Assembly (NCBI RefSeq): GCF_001995215.1
Contig: NZ_MUXN01000004.1
Span: 124,193-188,192 of the forward strand
DNA from: Amycolatopsis azurea DSM 43854
GTDB lineage: Bacteria; Actinomycetota; Actinomycetes; Mycobacteriales; Pseudonocardiaceae
Direction: 5' to 3'
Length of the DNA: 64,000 bases
The notes under the pieces are model-generated. The model made no database searches. It was given only the letters and a program-made list of their open reading frames with translations, and was not told the origin of the DNA. The position numbers were made by a program, and so were the translations under genes. Below, in pieces: positions 37,752 to 44,858 of the stretch (positions are counted from its first letter, which is position 1; every line of letters begins with the position of its first letter).

Positions 37752-39023
37752 ATGGTTTCGTCGGCGTCCGCGCGCAATCCGCTGTGGCACCCCTTCGCGG
37801 ACATGGGAGCGGTCGACGGTGACCGGCTCGTCATCACCCGCGGCGAGGGTTCCTACGTCTGGGACGACGAGGGGAAGCGGTATTTCGACGCGACCGCGTC
37901 GCTCTGGTACGCGAACTTCGGGCACGGACGCGAGGAGATCGCGACGGCGGTCGCGGACCAGTTGCGGACGCTCGATTCGTACAACCTGTTCGGCTACAAC
38001 GCCAACGAGCCCGCGCTGAAGCTCGCCGAACGCGTCTCCGCGCTGACGCCGGAACCGGGCTCGAAGGTGTTCTTCGGTTCGGGCGGCGGCGACGTCATCG
38101 ACACCGCCGTCAAGATCGCCCGCTCGTACTTCGCGCACACCGGGAGCCCGGAGAAGGTGCACGTCATCGGGCGGGTGCAGGGCTACCACGGCACGCACGG
38201 GTTCGGCACGGCCGTCGGCGGCATCGCGGCCAACGCCGCGGGTTTCGGGCCGCTGCCGGGCGACATCTCGCACGTGCCGTACGACAGCGCCGAAGCGCTC
38301 GAAGCGGAGATCCTGCGGGTCGGACCGGAGCGGGTCGCGGCGTTCTTCTGCGAACCGGTGATCGGCGCGGGCGGGGTCCTGCTGCCGCCGGACGGGTACA
38401 TCGAGGCGGTCGCCGAGATCTGCCGCAAGCACGACGTGCTGTTCGTCGCGGACTGCGTGATCGCCGCGTTCGGACGGCTGGGCACCTGGTTCGGGATCGA
38501 CCGGTGGGCCGTGAAGCCGGACATGATCACGACCGCGAAGGGCATCACCGGCGGGACGATCCCGCTGGGCGCGCTGATCGTCGCGCCGAGGGTGGCCGAG
38601 CCGTTCTTCACCGGCGCGCCGGGCGCGCCGGTGCTGCGGCACGGCGCGACCTACGCGGGGCATCCGGTCGCCTGCGCCGCGGGCAACGCGACGCTGGACA
38701 TCTACGAACGCGACGGGCTCATCCCGCGCGGGCGTGAGCTGGAGAAGCCGCTGGCCGACGCGCTTTCGGGGCTGGTCTCGCATCCGCTGGTCGCCGAGGT
38801 CCGGGCCGGGCTGGGCTTCCTGGCCGCGGTCGAACTGAAGGCCGACGTCGTCGCGGCGAACCCCGGCGCGGCGAACCGGCTTCAGCGGCTGGCGCGGGAC
38901 GAAGGTGTCCTGGTGCGGAACCTGGCCAAGGGCATCGCGGTCTCGCCGCCGTTGATCGCCGGGGAAGCCGAACTGGACCAGCTCGCGACGGCCTTGCCGC
39001 GCGCCCTGGACAAGCTCGTCTAG
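37752..39023 (+). CDS. class III PLP aminotransferase
   Basis: 423 residues. Landmarks are NPLWHPFADMGAV, YVWDDEGKRYFDATASLWYANFGHGREEIATAV, VFFGSGGGDVIDTAVKIARSYF, the Asp-containing VLFVADCVIAAFGRLGTWF, and the Schiff-base lysine in MITTAKGITGGTIPLGA. The N-terminal LWHPFADM is like the DAPA aminotransferase / omega-transaminase subgroup that acts on amines or beta-amino acids. AGGAGGAAGA precedes the ATG at 37752. The stop TAG is shared with the convergent LysR-esterase gene through the palindrome CTAG (39020-39023). No partner enzyme is adjacent, so the role cannot be narrowed. Confidence 0.87.
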   Translation: MVSSASARNPLWHPFADMGAVDGDRLVITRGEGSYVWDDEGKRYFDATASLWYANFGHGREEIATAVADQLRTLDSYNLFGYNANEPALKLAERVSALTPEPGSKVFFGSGGGDVIDTAVKIARSYFAHTGSPEKVHVIGRVQGYHGTHGFGTAVGGIAANAAGFGPLPGDISHVPYDSAEALEAEILRVGPERVAAFFCEPVIGAGGVLLPPDGYIEAVAEICRKHDVLFVADCVIAAFGRLGTWFGIDRWAVKPDMITTAKGITGGTIPLGALIVAPRVAEPFFTGAPGAPVLRHGATYAGHPVACAAGNATLDIYERDGLIPRGRELEKPLADALSGLVSHPLVAEVRAGLGFLAAVELKADVVAANPGAANRLQRLARDEGVLVRNLAKGIAVSPPLIAGEAELDQLATALPRALDKLV

Positions 39024-40201
39024 CCGGCTTCGGCCGCGGAACCGCCTTCGTCCTCGCCGAGGAAACCGGCGACCTGTTCGAGGGCGTCCGCGGCCTCGGG
39101 CAGGAACGACCAGAACAGGTGGAAGACGTGCGTGCTGACCGGGTACAGGTCGAAGCGCACGTCGAGCCCCTGCGCGCGGGCATGGTCGACGAAACGACGC
39201 GTCTCGGGCAGCGTCGCGTCTTCGGTACCCGACTGGACGAGCAGCGGCGGCAGCCCGGACAGGTCGGCCTCGAAGACGTTCAGCAGGGGATCCGTCGGCG
39301 GGTGGTCGCGGACGTAGAGGGAGAACCACCGCGCGACCGGGGTACCGCCGTCCGGCGGGTCCACGACGTCCACCGCCGGGCACAGCAGGACCACTTTGCC
39401 GGGCTGCGGCAGACCCTCCTGTTTGAGCTTGACCAGCAGGGAGACAGCCAGCCCGCCGCCCGCCGAGTCGCCGCTGACGGTCAGCCGCTCCGGGTCCGTG
39501 CCCTGGCCGAGCAGCCAGCGATATGCCCGGAGCGCGTCTTCCAGCGCGGCGGGGAACGGATGCTCCGGGGCGAGCCGGTAGTCCGGCACGAGCACGGCGG
39601 TGCCGGTCGCCGCCGCCAGCGCGCCGGCCAGCGGGCGGTAACCGAAGGCCGAGCCCGCGATGTACCCGCCGCCGTGCAGGTGCAGCACGGTCGGCCGGTG
39701 CCCCGGTCCGGGGGAGACGACCAGTGAGGACACGCCGTCCGCCTGGACCGGCCGCACCACCGTGCCGTCCGGGACGGGGAGTTGCGCGTTGAGTGCTTCG
39801 AAAGCCTCGCGCATCGCCGTGAGACCGCTTCCGCCGTCCTCGGCGACCGAGTTCCACAGCTGCGTGACCCGCGTGTTCACCTCGCCACCGACCGATCGGG
39901 TGAGGGCGATCGCGTCGTCCATGTCGGACAGCAACGGGAGTGTGGCGCCGAGCAGCGCCTCACCGGCGAGGGTCAGTTCGACACGGTGGGTCGAGCGGCG
40001 CAGCAGCTGACAGCCGATCAGCTGCTCCAGCGCCTTGATCTGGCGGCTGAGCGCCGGCTGGGAGACGAACAGCCGGTTCGCGGCTCGGCTGAAGTTGAGT
40101 TCGTCGGCGACCGCGACGAACGCCCGCAGATGCTTGAGCTCGATCGCGTCGGCGGCCGAAGGCATGCCCAGCAGCCGCGGCCCGGCGGGACGTTCGGACA
40201 T
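39020..40201 (-). CDS. LysR-type DNA-binding domain fused to an alpha/beta-hydrolase (HSL-family esterase)
   Basis: 393 residues in one open frame. Residues 22-80 are a LysR winged helix: ELKHLRAFVAVADELNFSRAANRLFVSQPALSRQIKALEQLIG, then HRVELTLAGEALL. Residues 81-115 continue as a long helix, like the LysR linker. In place of the periplasmic-binding-protein effector domain, residues about 145-385 form a hormone-sensitive-lipase-type esterase with HGGG (176-179), nucleophile Ser246 in SGDSAGG, Asp328 in GTEDATLP and His358 in STHVFH, so the triad is intact. I found no frameshift sign at the junction. A regulator that senses or hydrolyses an ester ligand is the inferred role. A T-N11-A-type inverted repeat lies in the divergent promoter region. 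The start could also be the ATG at 40165. Confidence 0.88.
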   Translation of the reverse strand: MSERPAGPRLLGMPSAADAIELKHLRAFVAVADELNFSRAANRLFVSQPALSRQIKALEQLIGCQLLRRSTHRVELTLAGEALLGATLPLLSDMDDAIALTRSVGGEVNTRVTQLWNSVAEDGGSGLTAMREAFEALNAQLPVPDGTVVRPVQADGVSSLVVSPGPGHRPTVLHLHGGGYIAGSAFGYRPLAGALAAATGTAVLVPDYRLAPEHPFPAALEDALRAYRWLLGQGTDPERLTVSGDSAGGGLAVSLLVKLKQEGLPQPGKVVLLCPAVDVVDPPDGGTPVARWFSLYVRDHPPTDPLLNVFEADLSGLPPLLVQSGTEDATLPETRRFVDHARAQGLDVRFDLYPVSTHVFHLFWSFLPEAADALEQVAGFLGEDEGGSAAEAG

Positions 40202-40240
40202 GGCGTCGAGTATCCCCGCCCGCGCCGGACGTGGTGATGC

Positions 40241-40255
40241 GTTCCGCGCAAGAAC
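40241..40255. promoter_or_regulatory. candidate LysR-type box (GTTC-N7-GAAC)
   Basis: The inverted repeat GTTC-CGCGCAA-GAAC contains TTC-N7-GAA, an ideal T-N11-A LysR box. It lies in the 107-bp gap between the LysR-esterase gene (start 40201) and the divergent three-gene operon that starts at 40309, where autoregulated LysR sites are normally found. Confidence 0.55.
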
Positions 40256-40308
40256 GTCATGCGGGATCGGTCTTTCCCTTCCCCGCCTCGCCCGTGACAG
40301 GGTTGGTC

Positions 40309-40719
40309 ATGGCCGAAACAGCAGGTCAGCGCGTCGCCGAGCTGCGGATGCGGGGCGGTGTCGCGCGGGTGCACTGGCCTTCCGGGGAGCCTGCCACAGC
40401 CCCCTTGGTGCTGTGGTTCGCCCCGGACGGGGCAGGCGCCGAACGGGTCGCGGGACGCGGGGCGGTCGTGATCGCCGCCGGATTGCCCGCGTTCCCGGCG
40501 TGGCGGGCGCTCCTGGAGTGGGCGGCGGCGCACGCCCGGAGCTTGGGTGCCGATCCGGGGCCGGTGCTGGTCGCGGGGGAAGGACCGGGAGCCGAACTGG
40601 CCGCACGCGTCGCGAAGTACGCGAAGGAACAGGGCTGGCCGCCGGTCCGCGAGGTGGACGGCGGTGCTGGGGGTATCGCCGCCCACCTCGGACAAACGAA
40701 ACGAATCGTGGAGGAATGA
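40309..40719 (+). CDS. small protein resembling a degenerate, truncated alpha/beta-hydrolase
   Basis: 136 residues. The middle can be laid over the neighbouring esterase: APLVLWFAPDGAGAE takes the place of the strand and HGGG oxyanion loop, and PVLVAGEGPGAELAARVAKYAKEQGWP that of the nucleophile elbow SGDSAGGGLAVSLLVKLKQEGLP. The elbow reads G-E-G-P-G at 90-94, so the catalytic Ser is Gly92 and the protein should lack esterase activity. The Asp and His parts of the triad are missing because the protein ends after that elbow. It starts the operon divergent from the LysR-esterase. It may be a decayed hydrolase or a non-catalytic binding protein. The assignment rests on pattern only. Confidence 0.6.
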   Translation: MAETAGQRVAELRMRGGVARVHWPSGEPATAPLVLWFAPDGAGAERVAGRGAVVIAAGLPAFPAWRALLEWAAAHARSLGADPGPVLVAGEGPGAELAARVAKYAKEQGWPPVREVDGGAGGIAAHLGQTKRIVEE

Positions 40720-40720
40720 C

Positions 40721-41326
40721 ATGAGCAAGGTCTTCACCGGCCTCGCCGTCTCGGTGGACGGCTTCATCAGCGGAAAGGTGCCCGAAGGTGCCGACGAGTT
40801 CGGAAGCGGGCTCGGCGACGCGCCGACGCTGTTCGACTGGTACTTCGACGGCGACACCCCGAGCGAGGTGTTCGACGGCTTCAAGCTGAGCGAACCGAGC
40901 GCGCGGTTCTTCGACACCATCGCGAGCCGGATCGGCGCGATCGTCGTCGGGCGCACCACCTACGAACACTCCGGCCGGTTCGGCGGCGGGAGCCCGCACC
41001 CGACGGCGCCGATGGTCCTCGTCACCCACGGTCCCGTGCCCGAAGCGAGCGACCGGCAGACCGTGGTCACCACCGGCGTCGAGGACGCCATCGCCGCGGC
41101 GCGCGAGATCGCCGGGCCCAAGGACGTCGGTCTGATGGGCGGCGGGCTGATCACCTCCGCGCTGGCCGCGGGGCTGGTCGACGAGGTGATCCTGCACCAG
41201 GTGCCCATCCTGCTCGGCCGGGGCAGGAGGTTCTTCAACGAACTCCCGGAACACGTGGAACTCCGTCTGCTGCAAGCGATTCCTGCTCCGGGCGTGACCC
41301 ACCTGCATTACGGGGTGGGCCGATGA
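40721..41326 (+). CDS. dihydrofolate reductase family protein (RibD C-terminal domain)
   Basis: 201 residues. The sequence starts SKVFTGLAVSVDGFISG, continues with FFDTIASRIGAIVVGRTTYEHSGRFGGG, VLVTHGPVPEASDRQTVVTTGVEDAIAAAREIAGPKDVGLMGGG and ends VDEVILHQVPILLGRGRRFF, which is the pattern of the small YyaP/YwjB-like relatives of DHFR and the RibD reductase domain. An NADPH-dependent reduction is likely; the substrate is unknown. GGAGGAATG precedes the ATG at 40721, one base after the previous stop, and the stop overlaps the next start (ATGA). Confidence 0.87.
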   Translation: MSKVFTGLAVSVDGFISGKVPEGADEFGSGLGDAPTLFDWYFDGDTPSEVFDGFKLSEPSARFFDTIASRIGAIVVGRTTYEHSGRFGGGSPHPTAPMVLVTHGPVPEASDRQTVVTTGVEDAIAAAREIAGPKDVGLMGGGLITSALAAGLVDEVILHQVPILLGRGRRFFNELPEHVELRLLQAIPAPGVTHLHYGVGR

Positions 41327-42231
41327 TCCTCGTCACCGGCGGGCTGGGCATGATCGGCGCCCACACCGCCCGCGCGCTCACCGACCTCGGCCACGACGTC
41401 GTGGTCACGGCTCATCACCGCACCGAGGTCCCGTCGTTCCTCGAAGGCAAGGTGACCGTCGAACCTCTCGACGTCACCGATCGGGACGCCTTCCTGGCGC
41501 TCGCCGACCGGCACGACATCGAGGACATCGTCCATCTCGCCGGAACCGTCCCCGGCGAGGATCCGGTCGCCTTCTTTCGCACGGACACCACCGCCCTGCT
41601 CAACGCCCTGGACGCCGCGCGCACGTGGGGTGTCCGCCGATTCGCCGTCGCCAGCAGCCTCGGTGTCTACATCGGACAGACGGATTCCCCATGGCACGAG
41701 GAACTCGCCCTGCCCTCCGTGGAGCTGCCCCATCTGATCATCGCCTTCAAGAAGGCCGTCGAGGCGCTGACCGCGCACGCTCTCGCGGGCAGCGGGGTCC
41801 AGCCGGTCGTGCTGCGGATCGGGAGCGTCTGGGGTCCGCTGATGGATCCGGAATCGCCGTTCAACCCCATCCCGCCGTACATCAGCGCCGTCCTCCGCGG
41901 CGAGCGGCCGTCACCGCTGCTCGCCGACGACGGTGGCGACAGCTGCTACGCGCCCGACGCGGGGCGCGCGATCGCCGCGCTCATGACCGCGGACACCTTG
42001 CGGCACAACACCTACAACGTGTCCCGCGGGCGGCCGTCGCTCAACCGCGAACTCACCGGCGCGCTGGAGGCGATCACTCCGGGGCTCCGGCTCGATCTCC
42101 GGCCGGGAGGACAGTGCGGACCGCATCTCGACATCGCCCGGCTCGCCGAGGACACCGGCTTCGAACCGGCTTTCGACGTCGAGTCGGCCGTCGCCGACTA
42201 CGTGGCTTGGCGGGGGAACAACCCGCGGTGA
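41323..42231 (+). CDS. NAD-dependent epimerase/dehydratase family protein
   Basis: 302 residues of the extended SDR family. The Rossmann motif GGLGMIGAHTARALTDLGHDVV is at residues 5-26, DVTDRDAFLALADRHDIEDIVHLAG follows, and the C-terminal half has GSVWGPLMDPESPFNPIPPYI and the family-like NTYNVSRGRPSLNRELTGAL. In the usual YxxxK position I see HLIIAFKKAVEALTA, so the Tyr appears to be replaced by Ala or Ile while the Lys is kept; catalytic competence is uncertain. It ends the three-gene operon opposite the LysR-esterase gene. The role is unknown. Confidence 0.82.
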   Translation: MILVTGGLGMIGAHTARALTDLGHDVVVTAHHRTEVPSFLEGKVTVEPLDVTDRDAFLALADRHDIEDIVHLAGTVPGEDPVAFFRTDTTALLNALDAARTWGVRRFAVASSLGVYIGQTDSPWHEELALPSVELPHLIIAFKKAVEALTAHALAGSGVQPVVLRIGSVWGPLMDPESPFNPIPPYISAVLRGERPSPLLADDGGDSCYAPDAGRAIAALMTADTLRHNTYNVSRGRPSLNRELTGALEAITPGLRLDLRPGGQCGPHLDIARLAEDTGFEPAFDVESAVADYVAWRGNNPR

Positions 42232-42262
42232 GGCGTCCGTCCGGGCGGCGGGGACGGCGTGG

Positions 42263-42374
42263 CTCGCGTGATCAGACGGCGCTCTCGCGTGATTGAACGC
42301 GTAACTCGCGTGATTGAAGGCGGAACTCGGTGTGCGGTGTCTGATCACGCGAGTTGCGTCTCTGATCACGCGAG
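42263..42374. repeat. 21-bp tandem units in two facing arrays
   Basis: CTCGCGTGAT starts at 42263, 42284 and 42305, exactly 21 bp apart. The inverse TGATCACGCGAG starts at 42342 and 42363, again 21 bp apart. The outer copies are perfect inverted repeats (12 bp). The gap between the epimerase stop (42231) and the VOC gene (42570) holds this array, the two hairpins described next, and no gene that I can support. Confidence 0.8.
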
Positions 42375-42382
42375 ATCGCCGA

Positions 42383-42433
42383 AGTACATGAAGGCCCCCT
42401 TCCTTGCGATAGGCGCAAAGAAGGGGGCCTTCA
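42383..42433. repeat. second copy of the GAAGGCCCCCTTCCTTGCG hairpin
   Basis: It begins with the same AGTACATGAAGGCCCCCTTC arm as the palindrome at 11221. The right arm has decayed: one mismatch within the 19-bp core, and the outer part TGTACT is changed to a CAGGTC-like end. That points to a dispersed, ageing element. Confidence 0.8.
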
Positions 42434-42496
42434 GGTCACACCCCGCGACTCGATGCCGAATCGCGGGGCCTGACGCGCACGAGGGCCGCGCGCTCG

Positions 42497-42538
42497 GTCA
42501 TGAAGGGCACAGCCGACGGGACCAGGTCCCTTCATGAC
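42497..42538. repeat. inverted repeat GTCATGAAGGG-N20-CCCTTCATGAC
   Basis: Perfect 11-bp arms (42497-42507, 42528-42538) with a 20-nt spacer. It lies about 30 bp past the stop of the leftward VOC gene and may act in 3'-end formation. ATGAAGG is shared with the hairpin family at 11221 and 42383. Confidence 0.6.
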
Positions 42539-42569
42539 ACCCCCAGTGGCGGGCCCTCGTGGGCCCGCC

Positions 42570-42992
42570 TCAGGAGAGGCAGAGTTCGTTGCCCTCCGGG
42601 TCCGCGATCGTGATCCACTCGGCGGGCCCCTGCTTGCCGCGGTGCAGGAACGTCGCACCGCAGGCGGTCAGCCGTTCGAGCTCGGCCTCGATCTTGTCCG
42701 CCCCCATCCGGATGTCGAGATGCAGGCGGTTCTTCACCGTCTTCCCCTCGGGTACCAGCTGGAAGAGGAACCGCTGCATGGTCTCGGGATGGACGATCGC
42801 CGCGCCGTCCTTCCACACCAGGACACCCTTGTGCGTGGTCGTCGCCTCTTCCGGGGCGTACCCCTTCGCGATCATCTCGCGGATGAACTCCTCGTTGCTC
42901 CCCTCGACCCGCCAGCCGAGCATCTCGGCCCACCAGTCGGCGAGGTCGTGGGGACGAGAGGAGTCCACGGTCACCTGGAAGTCATACGCCAT
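42570..42992 (-). CDS. VOC family protein (glyoxalase / bleomycin-resistance fold)
   Basis: 140 residues. The N-terminal half reads FQVTVDSSRPHDLADWWAEMLGWRVEG and the C-terminal half NRLHLDIRMGADKIEAELERLTACGATFLHRG, ending ITIADPEGNELCLS, which is the paired beta-alpha-beta-beta-beta module of the VOC superfamily with the usual DPEGN-x-L-C close. Of the metal ligands, the second-half His (HLDI) and Glu (GNELC) are present. It matches the common glyoxalase-like domain proteins of actinobacteria, whose substrates are unknown. The ATG at 42992 lies inside the 3' end of the upstream small gene (22-bp overlap). Confidence 0.87.
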   Translation of the reverse strand: MAYDFQVTVDSSRPHDLADWWAEMLGWRVEGSNEEFIREMIAKGYAPEEATTTHKGVLVWKDGAAIVHPETMQRFLFQLVPEGKTVKNRLHLDIRMGADKIEAELERLTACGATFLHRGKQGPAEWITIADPEGNELCLS

Positions 42993-43165
42993 ACCGGCAC
43001 GTTAACGACCCCCACCGACAATTCCGGGCGCTCGGGCCCGCTGACCACGGTGAACCGCCATTTGTCGACCCCGCCGCCCATGATCTCGGCGTAGCGCCGG
43101 GCGCCGTCCGCGTTGGCGAAGCGCACCTGCTGACCGTTGGTGAGATGGGTGATCTTGACCGCCAT
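42971..43165 (-). CDS. small hypothetical protein (64 residues)
   Basis: A 64-residue protein starting MAVKITHLTNGQQVRFANADGARRYAEIMGGG and ending WRFTVVSGPERPELSVGVV and a short basic tail. GGGAGG lies 6 bp before the ATG at 43165, a strong ribosome site that supports a real gene. I do not recognise the family. The pattern of short strands suggests a small beta-rich protein. It overlaps the VOC gene by 22 bp in another frame, so the two are probably coupled. Confidence 0.6.
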   Translation of the reverse strand: MAVKITHLTNGQQVRFANADGARRYAEIMGGGVDKWRFTVVSGPERPELSVGVVNVPVWRMTSR

Positions 43166-43308
43166 CCGTGCCTCCCTGAAGTCCGGTGCCGGCCCGCGGA
43201 GCTTCCCCCTCCGGGGCCGGCGCGGACAGTAGAACACACGTTCGACTGCGACGGCCAATCCGACCCCCCGCACGGGTCATCTCCGCATGATCTGGGCCCG
43301 GCCGGGCC

Positions 43309-43362
43309 GGTCCGTGAAGGCCTCCTTGAGGGACCCAGAGTCCCTCAAGGAGGCCTTCACGG
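43309..43362. repeat. 55-bp palindromic repeat, copy 2 (reverse orientation)
   Basis: Same arms as at 35343. The loop is CCAGA, the reverse complement of the TCTGG loop of copies 1 and 4, so this copy is simply inverted. It is 54 bp because the outermost pair is lost. It lies in the divergently bounded 235-bp gap between the small gene (start 43165) and the GNAT gene (stop 43401). Confidence 0.9.
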
Positions 43363-43400
43363 AATCGCCGATCGCCACGTTTGCTCCGGCGTCACAGCTT

Positions 43401-43919
43401 CTACGCTTTCCGTGCTGGCCGGGAAATGAGCCGCATGGTCACCCGCGGCCACGCGTCCAGCCCGCGGGCGATCTCGTGGGCCCGGACGGCCCGCAGTCCT
43501 TCGGTGAGCGTCTCCTCGTCGAGGATCTCGAAGCCGAGCCGGGCGTAGTACGGCGCGTTCCACGGCACGTCGGCGTACGTCGTCAGCGTCAGCCCCGCGA
43601 GTCCTTCGCGCGCGGCCCACTCCGCGGCGTGCTCGATCAGCCGCCGTCCGAGACCGCGCCGCGCGTACTCCGGATGGACGGACACCTGCTCGATGTGGCC
43701 GTGGCCGTCGACGACCTCGGCGAGCAGGTACGCCACCGGGCCGTCGCCCGGGTCGTACACCCAGGCGCGGCCCGCGTCGCGGAAGTTCGTGAGGTCCTCG
43801 ATCGACGGCGGGTCGTCGTCGGCGATCGCGGCCATGCCCAGCGCGTGGAACGGTTCGCCCGCGGCGCGCTCGATGTCTTGGAGCGCGGGCAGATCTTCGG
43901 GTACGGCGAGTCGGATCAC
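43401..43919 (-). CDS. GNAT family N-acetyltransferase
   Basis: 172 residues. The acetyl-CoA motif A is clear: QVSVHPEYARRGLGRRLIEHAAEWA, with R-R-G-L-G-R as the pyrophosphate loop. The N-terminus IRLAVPEDLPALQDIERAAGEPF and motif B near LTTYADVPWNAPYYARLGFEILDEE also fit. It would acetylate an amine of a small molecule or protein N-terminus. The start is GTG 43919; no strong ribosome site is seen. It lies 53 bp downstream of the IclR gene stop on the same strand and may be co-transcribed with it. Confidence 0.87.
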   Translation of the reverse strand: MIRLAVPEDLPALQDIERAAGEPFHALGMAAIADDDPPSIEDLTNFRDAGRAWVYDPGDGPVAYLLAEVVDGHGHIEQVSVHPEYARRGLGRRLIEHAAEWAAREGLAGLTLTTYADVPWNAPYYARLGFEILDEETLTEGLRAVRAHEIARGLDAWPRVTMRLISRPARKA

Positions 43920-43972
43920 GGGACGAGTTCTACCGCGTCGCGGGGGCCGGGCGCGCGCGAATTTGCCTCACG

Positions 43973-44749
43973 TCAAAGGGAGAACGACGAAACGGCACGG
44001 TGGATCCGGCTCGCGTACGACTGGAGCGTGACGATGGCGGCCCGTTTCGCGTCGTCGCCGATCCGGGTCGCCGGGGCGGCCAGGGTCAGCACCGCGGGCC
44101 GGTGCCCGGTGCTCGGTATCGGCACCGAGCACGACCAGACACCTTCGTCCAGTTCGCCCCAGCTGACCGAATACCGGTTCGCCCCGGCGCGTTTGACCTC
44201 TTCCCGCACGCTCGGGCCGCGACGCTGGACGATCGACGAAAGCCGTCGTTCGCGTTCGCCCTCCGGCAGCATGGCGAGCAGCATCTTGCCCGACGCGCCG
44301 GAGCCGAGCGGGACGGAATGGCCCGGCTGGAAGGTGAACCGCATCGCGCGTTCGCATTCGACCCGATCCGCGCAGACCGCGGAATCGCCGAAATGCTGGA
44401 ACAGCAACACCGTTTCGCCGAGGTCGCGCGCCGCCTCCTCCATCGCCGGGCGGGCCAGCCGGGCGAGGTCGTTGGCCAGTTGCGCGGCCCTGGCGAGCGG
44501 CATCACCTGGCTTGTCACGTGATAGCGCCCTGTTTTTCCCTCCTCTAGTAGTTGAAGCTCCTTCAGCAGCGCGACATAGCGATATGTCGTGGCCACGGGG
44601 GTGCCGATCCTCGCTGCGAGTTCGGCGACACTCGCGTCCCAACGGCGCTCGGAAAAGGAAAGCAGCAGCTGGAGTACCTTGCGTGAGCTGCTGGCGCCGG
44701 GGGTGCGTTTCGGGGGAGCGGTGTCCAGGGATCGTGCGGCAGGTGTCAT
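43973..44749 (-). CDS. IclR-family transcriptional regulator
   Basis: About 258 residues. The wHTH spans roughly 22-85 (SRKVLQLLLSFSERRWDASVAELAARIGTPVATTYRYVALLKELQLLEE as landmarks), followed by the IclR effector domain: LARPAMEEAARDLGETVLLFQHFGDSAVCADRVEC, VPLGSGASGKMLLAMLP, and GVWSCSVPIPSTGHRPAVLTLAAP. The start at 44749 has GAGAGG just before it; an ATG at 44770 is possible. It is divergent from the SDR gene at 44859 and shares a 109-bp gap holding an 8-bp-arm inverted repeat. Control of the SDR gene is the natural inference. Confidence 0.9.
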   Translation of the reverse strand: MTPAARSLDTAPPKRTPGASSSRKVLQLLLSFSERRWDASVAELAARIGTPVATTYRYVALLKELQLLEEGKTGRYHVTSQVMPLARAAQLANDLARLARPAMEEAARDLGETVLLFQHFGDSAVCADRVECERAMRFTFQPGHSVPLGSGASGKMLLAMLPEGERERRLSSIVQRRGPSVREEVKRAGANRYSVSWGELDEGVWSCSVPIPSTGHRPAVLTLAAPATRIGDDAKRAAIVTLQSYASRIHRAVSSFSL

Positions 44750-44807
44750 CTCGACCTCTCGCCGGGGCAATCACAAAGAGTCAAGAACGTAGCACATTGT
44801 GTGAATA

Positions 44808-44830
44808 GTGGACCAGGGACTTTGGTCCAC
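44808..44830. promoter_or_regulatory. candidate IclR operator (GTGGACCA-N7-TGGTCCAC)
   Basis: A perfect 8-bp inverted repeat with a 7-bp spacer (23 bp in total) in the gap between the divergent IclR (start 44749) and SDR (start 44859) genes. A second short palindrome, CACA-TTG-TGTG, lies at 44793-44803. Length and symmetry suit an IclR dimer or tetramer. Confidence 0.65.
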
Positions 44831-44858
44831 GAACGTGCTGACTTCTTGCTAGGTTCGG

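Noticed and set aside
37701..39857. 718-codon open frame on the - strand
   Set aside because: Runs across the convergent junction of the aminotransferase and LysR-esterase genes in a non-coding frame; composition typical of a shadow frame.
39020..40201. LysR-esterase fusion as a frameshift artefact of two genes
   Set aside because: There is one continuous frame; both parts are in the same frame with a natural linker helix and there is no ribosome site or alternative start at the junction. I keep it as a fusion, with sequencing error as the remaining doubt.
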